Below, one piece after another: positions 1 through 5,809 of a stretch of 7,565 bases of DNA. The position numbers and the translations under genes are program-made. Positions within the stretch are counted from its first letter, which is position 1, and every line of letters begins with the position of its first letter. Source of the stretch: UBA1081 sp964495345 (GTDB lineage Bacteria; Bacillota; Clostridia; Oscillospirales; Acutalibacteraceae); NCBI GenBank assembly GCA_964495345.1, contig CAZBVV010000088.1, forward strand, positions 1 through 7,565. The letters run 5' to 3'. The notes below the pieces were generated by a model. That model did not search any database and had not been told where the DNA came from. It saw nothing but the letters and a program-made list of their open reading frames with translations.

Positions 1-1732
1 GCTCTTTGAGTGTCCATACACAATGAACGGATGAATAGTCAAACTCGATACCCTGACCGATTCTGATGGGACCTGAACCAAGAACGATAATCTTCTTTGC
101 TGTATTGTCTTTAAGCATATCTCTTGCTTCGCAATCCTTATCGTAGGTTGAGTAGAAATAAGGTGTGGAAGCTTTGAACTCAGCGGCACAGGTGTCAACC
201 ATTTTATATGATGCATCAAGAGTTATATGCTCTTTAGTTCCGCTTATTCTTTCAAGTGCCGCATCGGGATAACCGTATTTTTTACCCTGGAGATAAAGCT
301 CGTCGGTAAGACCGTTTGCAATAGCCTTTTCATACTGAACAAGATTGTTGAGTTTGTCAATAAACCACTCGTCAATTTTTGTGATATCGTGGATAGTATC
401 TGTTGAAACGCCTCTTTTAAGTGCTTCAAATACGGTGAAAAGACGGATATCATCAACATCTTCAAGTTTTTTAACAATGTCTATTTCGGGATCTGCAAGC
501 TTTTTAAGGTTGAGTGTATCAAGTGAAATCTCTGCACCTCTTACAGCTTTCATAATAGCAGCTTCAAAACAGGGTGCAATAGACATAACCTCACCGGTAG
601 CCTTCATCTGTGTGCCGAGCTTACGCTTTGCATTAATGAACTTGTCAAAGGGCCATTTGGGGAGTTTGATAACGCAGTAGTCAACTGTAGGCTCGTTACA
701 AGCAAATGTGCAGCCTGTAACCTCGTTTCTGATTTCATCAAGAGTGTAACCGAGAGCAATTTTAACAGCAACTTTTGCAATAGGATAGCCTGTTGCTTTT
801 GATGCAAGAGCAGATGAACGGGAAACTCTGGGGTTAACCTCGATAACCGCATATTCAAACGTTTCGGGATTAAGAGCAAACTGACAGTTACAGCCGCCCT
901 CGATACCAAGTGAATCAATAATTTTAAGTGATGCGCTTCTGAGCATATTGTACTCTTTGTTTGAAAGAGTAACGGCGGGAGCGATAACGATACTGTCACC
1001 AGTATGAACACCAACGGGGTCAAAGTTTTCCATTGAACAAACTGCGATTGAATTACCCTTTGAGTCACGGATAGCTTCAAACTCAATTTCTTTCCAGCCG
1101 TAGATATATTTTTCAACAAGAATCTGATTAATGGGGGAGAGAAGAAGACCGTTGTTAACAATAGGCATAAGTTCTTCTTCGTTGTAAGCAACACCGCCGC
1201 CTGCACCACCCAATGTAAATGCAGGACGGATAATAACAGGAAAACCGATTCTTCTTGCAATTTCCAGTGCAGTATCAGCATCGTTTGCAATATCTGAAGG
1301 AATACAGGGCTGACCGATGGATTCCATTGTTTCTTTAAACAGCTCTCTGTCCTCACTCTTGTCGATAGCTTCAGCATTTGTACCGATAAGCTTTACTCCG
1401 TGTTTTGCAAGGAATCCGCTTTTTGCAAGCTGCATACCGATTGTAAGACCTGTCTGACCGCCAAGACCTGCAAGAACAGAGTCGGGCTTTTCTTTTTCGA
1501 TAATTCTCATTACAGTTTCTTCTGTAAGAGGCTCAAGGTAAATTTCGTCAGCGTTTGCGTTGTCGGTCATGATTGTAGCAGGGTTAGAGTTGACAAGTAC
1601 AACGTCAAGACCTTCATTTTTAAGAATACGGCAAGCCTGTGTGCCTGCGTAGTCAAATTCGGCAGCCTGACCGATAACAATAGGGCCGGAGCCGATAACA
1701 AGTACCTTTTTTATGTCTTTATTAAGTGGCAT
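1..1732 (-). CDS. carB: Carbamoyl-phosphate synthase large subunit, N-terminal 577 residues (3' end outside window)
   Basis: CarB makes carbamoyl phosphate from bicarbonate, ammonia and two ATP; the product feeds ArgF and pyrimidine synthesis. The frame is open from ATG at 1732 to the window edge, giving 577 of the usual roughly 1,070 residues. Visible are the carboxyphosphate half (about 1-400) with VLVIGSGPIVIGQ (10-22), R129, IIRPAFTLGG (167-176), R169 and E215 at the E. coli positions, and Q284, E298, N300 and R302 matching E. coli Q285, E299, N301 and R303. An oligomerization region follows (about 400-545), with DTCAAEF at 513-519. The second synthetase half then starts at 547 with IIVLGSGPIRIGQ, the family's internal duplication. 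The start is firm: GGAGGTGA lies 6 nt upstream, and the ATG overlaps the carA stop by one base (TAATG), implying translational coupling. The second ATP-grasp half and the allosteric domain cannot be judged here. No frameshift is seen. Confidence 0.97.
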   Translation of the reverse strand, partial: MPLNKDIKKVLVIGSGPIVIGQAAEFDYAGTQACRILKNEGLDVVLVNSNPATIMTDNANADEIYLEPLTEETVMRIIEKEKPDSVLAGLGGQTGLTIGMQLAKSGFLAKHGVKLIGTNAEAIDKSEDRELFKETMESIGQPCIPSDIANDADTALEIARRIGFPVIIRPAFTLGGAGGGVAYNEEELMPIVNNGLLLSPINQILVEKYIYGWKEIEFEAIRDSKGNSIAVCSMENFDPVGVHTGDSIVIAPAVTLSNKEYNMLRSASLKIIDSLGIEGGCNCQFALNPETFEYAVIEVNPRVSRSSALASKATGYPIAKVAVKIALGYTLDEIRNEVTGCTFACNEPTVDYCVIKLPKWPFDKFINAKRKLGTQMKATGEVMSIAPCFEAAIMKAVRGAEISLDTLNLKKLADPEIDIVKKLEDVDDIRLFTVFEALKRGVSTDTIHDITKIDEWFIDKLNNLVQYEKAIANGLTDELYLQGKKYGYPDAALERISGTKEHITLDASYKMVDTCAAEFKASTPYFYSTYDKDCEARDMLKDNTAKKIIVLGSGPIRIGQGIEFDYSSVHCVWTLKE

Positions 1733-2799
1733 TACTTGTCACCTCCCATGAGTGAAATGAATTTATCGTAAAGAACAACTGCGTCTGTTGCACCCTCGCA
1801 TCCGCCCGGATAGAACTGAACGGAGAATGCTTTGTCTGCGTAGTCAATACCTGCACAGGTGTTGTCGTTAACATTTATAAAGCTTACCGTACCCGCTTTG
1901 CTGTCAACGGAATCGGAAACGACAACGTAGCCGTGATTCTGGCTTGTAACAAATACCTTACCGCTTGCAATCTCTTTAACAGGCTGATTTGAACCTCTGT
2001 GACCGTATTTGAGCTTTTCGGTTTTTGCACCTGTTGCAAGAGCCATAAGCTGATGCCCCAGAGAAATACCGAACATGGGGATTTTGCCCATGAGCTTTTT
2101 AATTTCAGCAACGATTTCTTCACAGTCAGCAGGGTCTCCGGGGCCGTTTGAAATAACGATACCGTCAACACCCAAAGCAAGAATTTCCTCTGCCGAAGTA
2201 TTGTAGGGGAGAGTGATAACCGTACAGTCACGACTGAGAAGTTCACTTTCGATTGAGAGTTTTGCACCCAGATCAAGAACTGCAACCTTGTATTTTTCGT
2301 TTTCCGCCGTAATTACGGATTTTTCCGTACAGCTTACAGCTTTAACCGCATCTTTGATTTTGTACTCAGCAAGAGCTTTCAGATCAACCTTTGCGGGGTC
2401 GTCTGTGATGCAGGCATTCATAACGCCGTTTTCACGGATAATCTTTGTGATTTCTCTTGTGTCAACATCGCAGATAGAAACGACTTCGCTGTCTGTGAGG
2501 AAAGGTAAAATGTTTTCTTCACATCTGAAATTGGAGGGTTTTTCGCACCATTCTCTTACAACATAGCCGCTTACAACGGATTTATCAATGAGCTTGTCCT
2601 CCGATATCATGCCGTAGTTGCCGATAAGAGGGAATGTCTGCATAACAATCTGACCGTAGTAACCTGCGTCTGTAAGTGTTTCAATATAGCCGACCATTCC
2701 GGTGGTAAAAACAAGCTCACCTGTAACTTCTCCGGAAGCGGCAAAGCCTTTGCCCTCGAAAATGTGACCGTCTTGCAGAACGATGTACATTTTTTTCAT
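1732..2799 (-). CDS. carA: Carbamoyl-phosphate synthase small subunit with a degenerate glutaminase active site
   Basis: By family, CarA hydrolyses glutamine and passes ammonia to CarB. At 355 residues it is full length, with the CarA N-terminal domain (about 1-150) and a class I amidotransferase domain (about 170-350). Fold motifs are present: SNGPGDP (217-223), GHQ (248-250), YGHRG and SQNHGYV. However the nucleophile elbow reads FGISLGHQ, with Ser246 (TCT, 2062-2064) where E. coli has Cys269. The His/Glu site reads VQFYPGG, with Tyr330 (1810-1812) and Gly332 (1804-1806) where E. coli has His353 and Glu355. The glutamine-binding Ser47 of E. coli is Gly46. It is therefore probably glutaminase-dead, perhaps kept as a structural partner for ammonia-dependent CarB; no frameshift or stop suggests decay. 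The ATG at 2799 is chosen because AAAGGA sits 8 nt upstream; the ATG at 2808 abuts that site. The gene overlaps carB by one base. Family assignment is certain; loss of activity is inferred. Confidence 0.95.
   Translation of the reverse strand: MKKMYIVLQDGHIFEGKGFAASGEVTGELVFTTGMVGYIETLTDAGYYGQIVMQTFPLIGNYGMISEDKLIDKSVVSGYVVREWCEKPSNFRCEENILPFLTDSEVVSICDVDTREITKIIRENGVMNACITDDPAKVDLKALAEYKIKDAVKAVSCTEKSVITAENEKYKVAVLDLGAKLSIESELLSRDCTVITLPYNTSAEEILALGVDGIVISNGPGDPADCEEIVAEIKKLMGKIPMFGISLGHQLMALATGAKTEKLKYGHRGSNQPVKEIASGKVFVTSQNHGYVVVSDSVDSKAGTVSFINVNDNTCAGIDYADKAFSVQFYPGGCEGATDAVVLYDKFISLMGGDK
1739..1746 (-). promoter_or_regulatory. carB Shine-Dalgarno inside the carA 3' end
   Basis: GGAGGTGA, a near-perfect complement of the 16S rRNA 3' end, is formed by the last carA codons (Gly-Gly-Asp) and lies 6 nt before the carB ATG at 1732. 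It is the strongest ribosome site in the window and, with the TAATG junction, fits stoichiometric production of the two subunits. Confidence 0.85.
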
Positions 2800-2848
2800 A
2801 AGAATCATCCTTTATTAAAAAATAACTTAAATTGTTGCAAATTTGTTC
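2800..2848 (-). other. argF-carA intergenic spacer, AT-rich
   Basis: This 49-nt spacer is the only junction in the operon where the two genes neither overlap nor nearly touch. It holds the carA ribosome site at its 3' end. Upstream is AT-rich DNA with a weak inverted repeat, AAATT/AATTT around a 6-base centre (2829-2844). No terminator-like GC hairpin with a T run, and no convincing promoter, is visible. The spacer may be a remnant of a joining event between an argCJBDF block and a carAB block; this is speculation. Confidence 0.6.
2805..2813 (-). promoter_or_regulatory. carA Shine-Dalgarno
   Basis: AAAGGATGA on the minus strand places AAAGGA 8 nt before ATG 2799, with MKKMYIV as the N terminus. 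The other in-frame ATG at 2808-2806 lies inside this site and would have no spacer, so it is unlikely to be the start. A third ATG at 2790 is possible but further from the site. Confidence 0.75.
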
Positions 2849-3772
2849 TTAATCCTTTTCCATATACTGGTCACGCATGAGCTTAACCAATACAGCTTTC
2901 TGTGCGTGAAGTCTGTTTTCAGCTTCTTCAAAAATCTCATCTGCATGAGCTTCAAATACTTCTGCCGTAATTTCTTCTTCTCTGTGTGCGGGAAGACAGT
3001 GAAGTACCATTGCTTCGGGGTGTGCAACTGCCATAAGTGCAGAATTTATCTGATAGCCTGCGAAAATCTTTTTTCTTTCTTCGGCTTCGCTTTCTTCGCC
3101 CATTGAAGCCCATACGTCAGTATAAAGCACGTCAGCATCCTTTGCAGCTTCGTAAATATCTGTTGTAAGGGTGAATCTGCCTGTTTCCTCTGCCCATTTG
3201 ATGATATCTGCATCCGGCTCATAGCCTTTGGGACAGGCAACGGCAACGTCCATACCTACTTTAAGACATCCCACGATAAGTGAATTTGCCATATTGTTTC
3301 CGTCACCGATAAATGCAAGCTTCATACCCTTGAATGTGTTTTTGAATTCACGGATGGTCATAAGGTCAGCAAGCACCTGACAGGGATGGCAATAGTCTGT
3401 AAGACCGTTGATAATCGGTATTGAGCCGTACTGTGCAAGAGTTTCTACCTCTTCCTGGTCAAATGTTCTTATCATGATTCCGTCAAGGTATCTTGAAAGA
3501 ACTCTTGCTGTGTCTTCAACAGGCTCACCTCTGCCAAGCTGAGTGTTTGCGTTGCTTAAAAACAATGCAGAGCCGCCAAGGTCATACATACCAACCTCAA
3601 AAGAAACTCTTGTTCTTGTTGATGACTTTGCAAAAATCATACCCAGAGTTTTGCCTTTAAGGTAGTGATGCTCAATATTGTGCTTTTTTTCGTATTTTAA
3701 CTGATCTGCGAGATTAAGAATGTTAAGAATCTCTCTCTCCGAAAGATCGCCGAGCTTTAATAAATGCTTCAT
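2849..3772 (-). CDS. argF: Ornithine carbamoyltransferase
   Basis: This cytoplasmic enzyme joins carbamoyl phosphate and ornithine to give citrulline. The 307 residues are the usual length. The N-terminal carbamoyl-phosphate domain has STRTR at 51-55 and HPCQ at 129-132. The C-terminal ornithine domain has the nucleotide-fold-like FIGDGNN at 154-160, the ornithine loop DVWASMG at 219-225, and HCLPAHR at 258-264 with Cys259. The SMG loop together with HCLP marks it as ornithine- rather than aspartate-specific. The ATG at 3772 overlaps the argD stop as ATGA, and a GGAGGT site lies 9 nt upstream within the argD 3' end, so translation is probably coupled to argD. It sits directly before carA, the gene set that supplies its other substrate. 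Its stop is followed by the only sizeable gap in the operon. All key residues look normal. Whether it is named argF or otc is only nomenclature. Confidence 0.97.
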   Translation of the reverse strand: MKHLLKLGDLSEREILNILNLADQLKYEKKHNIEHHYLKGKTLGMIFAKSSTRTRVSFEVGMYDLGGSALFLSNANTQLGRGEPVEDTARVLSRYLDGIMIRTFDQEEVETLAQYGSIPIINGLTDYCHPCQVLADLMTIREFKNTFKGMKLAFIGDGNNMANSLIVGCLKVGMDVAVACPKGYEPDADIIKWAEETGRFTLTTDIYEAAKDADVLYTDVWASMGEESEAEERKKIFAGYQINSALMAVAHPEAMVLHCLPAHREEEITAEVFEAHADEIFEEAENRLHAQKAVLVKLMRDQYMEKD

Positions 3773-4932
3773 TCTTCAATGACCTCCGTTATAATATCCA
3801 TCGCTTTTTTCAGCTCCTCAAAGGAAATATTAAGCGGTGGTAAAAGTCTGATTTTTGTTTTTGCGGTAAGGGGAAGTACACCTCTCTCAATGCACTTGAG
3901 GACAACTTCTTTAGCATCCTTTGTTGTTGAAATGCCGAGCATAAGACCCATTCCGCTGACATCCTTAACGTTTTTACATTCGTAAAGGCGAGCTTTGATA
4001 TAGTCGCTCTTTTTTATAACGTCAGCAAGGAATTCATCTGTAAGTCTTTTTACAATGCTCAAAGCACCTGCGGCAACAGCAGGATTCATGCCGTATGTTG
4101 AACCGTGTGTGCCGGGAGTGAGTGTGTCAGCCGTTTTTTCCCCGAATAAACAAACACCCATGGGCAGACCGCCTGCAATACCTTTTGCAGTAGATACGAT
4201 ATCAGGCAAAATATCATAATTCTGATATGCGTACATCTTACCTGTTCTGCCGTTACCTGTCTGTACTTCGTCAACTATTAACAGTATATCACCTTTTTTG
4301 CAAAATTCATATACTTTTTTTATAAAAATTTCATCTAATGCAATAACTCCGCCTTCACCTTGTACTATTTCAAGCATAACTGCACAGACTTTATCGTTAC
4401 AAACAGCTTTTAACTGCTCAAAATCGTTTGCGGGAGCGTACACAAAACCCTCGGGAAAGGGACCGAACGTGGTGTGGAATGTGTCCTGTCCCGTTGCTGA
4501 AAGAGTTGCAAGCGTTCTGCCGTGAAAACTCTGATTGAGAGTGACGATAACGTTTCTTTCAGGATCGTTATATTTATCAAGTGAGTACTTTCTTGCTGTT
4601 TTTATTGCACATTCGTTGGCTTCTGCACCTGAATTGCCGAAAAAACACTTTTTCATTCCCGATTTTTCACAAAGGAGCTTAGCAAGCTCCGTACCGGGGA
4701 CTGTATAAAAAAGATTTGACGTGTGCTGTAATGTGTTAAGCTGTGCTGAAACGGCATCTGCCCATTCCTTGTCGCAATAGCCGAATGCATTAACACCGAT
4801 ACCGCTTCCCATGTCGATATATTCCTTGCCGTTTTCGTCAACTGCAATACTGCCGTGACCGCTTACGATAGTAACGGGATATCTTGCATAGGTGCCGGCA
4901 ATATATTTTTTATCTGTTTCAATAACTGTCAT
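3769..4932 (-). CDS. argD: Acetylornithine aminotransferase, PLP-dependent
   Basis: ArgD transfers an amino group from glutamate to N-acetylglutamate semialdehyde to give N-acetylornithine. It is a class III (fold type I) PLP aminotransferase of 387 residues, the usual size. Visible motifs are GNSGAEANE (99-107, cofactor phosphate loop), SFHGRT (135-140), EIVQGEGG (188-195), LIVDEVQTGNGRTG with Asp221 contacting the PLP ring nitrogen, and STAKGIAGG with Lys250 as the Schiff-base lysine. HGSTYGMNP (276-284) has Met282 where many ArgD proteins have Gly. The ATG at 4932 has GAGG 7 nt upstream, in a TGAGG that also carries the argB stop. The 3' end overlaps argF by 4 bases. Related aminotransferases use ornithine or GABA, but the setting between argB and argF supports the acetylornithine role; succinyldiaminopimelate activity is a known side function of some ArgD enzymes and cannot be judged here. 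Confidence 0.96.
   Translation of the reverse strand: MTVIETDKKYIAGTYARYPVTIVSGHGSIAVDENGKEYIDMGSGIGVNAFGYCDKEWADAVSAQLNTLQHTSNLFYTVPGTELAKLLCEKSGMKKCFFGNSGAEANECAIKTARKYSLDKYNDPERNVIVTLNQSFHGRTLATLSATGQDTFHTTFGPFPEGFVYAPANDFEQLKAVCNDKVCAVMLEIVQGEGGVIALDEIFIKKVYEFCKKGDILLIVDEVQTGNGRTGKMYAYQNYDILPDIVSTAKGIAGGLPMGVCLFGEKTADTLTPGTHGSTYGMNPAVAAGALSIVKRLTDEFLADVIKKSDYIKARLYECKNVKDVSGMGLMLGISTTKDAKEVVLKCIERGVLPLTAKTKIRLLPPLNISFEELKKAMDIITEVIEE
3782..3787 (-). promoter_or_regulatory. argF Shine-Dalgarno inside the argD 3' end
   Basis: GGAGGT lies within the last codons of argD, 9 nt before the argF ATG at 3772. With the ATGA stop/start overlap it supports translational coupling of argD and argF. 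Confidence 0.85.
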
Positions 4933-4939
4933 ATAAATG

Positions 4940-4944
4940 CCTCA
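4940..4944 (-). promoter_or_regulatory. argD Shine-Dalgarno overlapping the argB stop
   Basis: TGAGG holds the argB stop TGA and a GAGG ribosome-binding core 7 nt before the argD ATG at 4932. It is a shorter core than those of argF and carB. Confidence 0.7.
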
Positions 4945-5796
4945 TTCTACAAACATAGTTCCGATACCCTCATCGGTAAGTGTTTCAATAAGAATTGAGT
5001 GGGGTATTCTGCCGTCAATGATAAACACCTTTTTAACACCCATTCTTATAGCTTCCGTACAGCATTGAACCTTGGGAATCATACCGCCGGAAATAACACC
5101 TTCGTGCATAAGCTCGGGAGCATCGCTGACGTAAAGCTTTTTAATAAGTGAATCGGGGTCGTCTTTATCTCGAAGCAATCCGGGAATATCACTCATATTG
5201 ATAAGGCTTTCAGCTTTGAGTGCACCTGCAATATATGCCGCCGCTGTGTCAGCATTGATGTTGTATGTGTTGTTGTCATCATCGTAGCCGACTGTTGAAA
5301 TTACGGGAATGTAATCCCTTTCGAGAAGGTCAGTAATAAGCTCCGTGTTAATGTTTGTTATATTTCCGACGAAACCGTGAACATCGTCAAGCTTTTCAGC
5401 TTTTATCATGTGGTCGTCAACGCCGCAAAGACCTACCGCTTTTCCGCCCATGTTGTGAATCTGATTAACAAGATTTTTATTAATCTTGCCTGCAAGTACC
5501 ATTTGCACGATATCAGCCGTTTCCTTATCTGTAACACGTAAGCCGTCAATAAATTCAGACTTTTTGCCTATTTTGTTAAGCATCTCGTTTATTTCGGGAC
5601 CGCCGCCGTGGACAAGCACTACCTTTATGCCGATAAGCGAAAGCAGAACGATATCACCGATAACAGCCGATTTAAGTTCTTCGCTGATCATAGCGTTGCC
5701 GCCGTATTTTACAACGATTGTTTTGTTTCTGTATTTCTGTATGTAGGGGAGTGCCTGAGTAAGCACTTCAGCTCTCTGAGGATTTGTAATATTCAT
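4942..5796 (-). CDS. argB: Acetylglutamate kinase, probably arginine-inhibited class
   Basis: ArgB phosphorylates N-acetylglutamate with ATP, the second step of the pathway. It is an amino-acid kinase of 284 residues from the chosen start. Motifs are VVKYGGNAM with Lys30, VHGGGPE (62-68), GLRVTD with Arg87, YNINADTAA (178-186), and ISGGMIPKV with Lys242. An extension of about 25 residues precedes KYGG and contains ALPYIQKY, the N-terminal helix of hexameric arginine-sensitive kinases; short arginine-insensitive forms such as that of E. coli lack it. The C-terminal His266, Glu271 and GIGTM (277-281) match the arginine-site signature of that class. The start is ATG at 5796, because AAGGTGA lies 5 nt upstream. 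An in-frame GTG at 5823 would overlap argJ by 17 nt and has no visible ribosome site. Kinase assignment is firm; inhibition by arginine is inferred. Confidence 0.96.
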   Translation of the reverse strand: MNITNPQRAEVLTQALPYIQKYRNKTIVVKYGGNAMISEELKSAVIGDIVLLSLIGIKVVLVHGGGPEINEMLNKIGKKSEFIDGLRVTDKETADIVQMVLAGKINKNLVNQIHNMGGKAVGLCGVDDHMIKAEKLDDVHGFVGNITNINTELITDLLERDYIPVISTVGYDDDNNTYNINADTAAAYIAGALKAESLINMSDIPGLLRDKDDPDSLIKKLYVSDAPELMHEGVISGGMIPKVQCCTEAIRMGVKKVFIIDGRIPHSILIETLTDEGIGTMFVE

Positions 5797-5801
5797 GTAA
5801 T

Positions 5802-5809
5802 TCACCTTA
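5802..5809 (-). promoter_or_regulatory. argB Shine-Dalgarno containing the argJ stop codon
   Basis: On the minus strand the bases read TAAGGTGA, ending 5 nt before ATG 5796. The first three bases are the argJ stop. This site decides the argB start in favour of ATG 5796 over the upstream GTG at 5823. A ribosome ending argJ would stop on the argB loading site, which suggests coupled translation. Confidence 0.85.

Noticed and set aside
604..1377. Long open frame (257 codons) on the minus strand in another phase
   Set aside because: It lies wholly inside carB, whose own frame gives a continuous family match; the alternative product is Leu/Ser/Thr-rich with no recognisable motif and no ribosome site.
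1732..2799. carA as a pseudogene
   Set aside because: The frame is full length with a proper start, ribosome site and coupled stop, and the fold motifs are conserved; only active-site residues differ, which suits a retained non-catalytic subunit better than decay.
2800..2808. ATG at 2808 as carA start, adding 3 residues
   Set aside because: It is embedded in the ribosome site AAAGGATGA with no spacer; ATG 2799 has the proper 8-nt spacing.
2809..2840. Internal promoter for carAB (TTGCAA, 17 nt, TAATAA)
   Set aside because: Both boxes are poor matches and the -10-like box abuts the ribosome site, so a transcript starting there would lack it; AT-rich DNA gives such matches by chance.
2829..2844. 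Inverted repeat AAATT-6 nt-AATTT as an ArgR operator or terminator
   Set aside because: The five A/T pairs are too weak for a terminator, there is no following T run, and it does not resemble the TGAAT...ATTCA arginine box.
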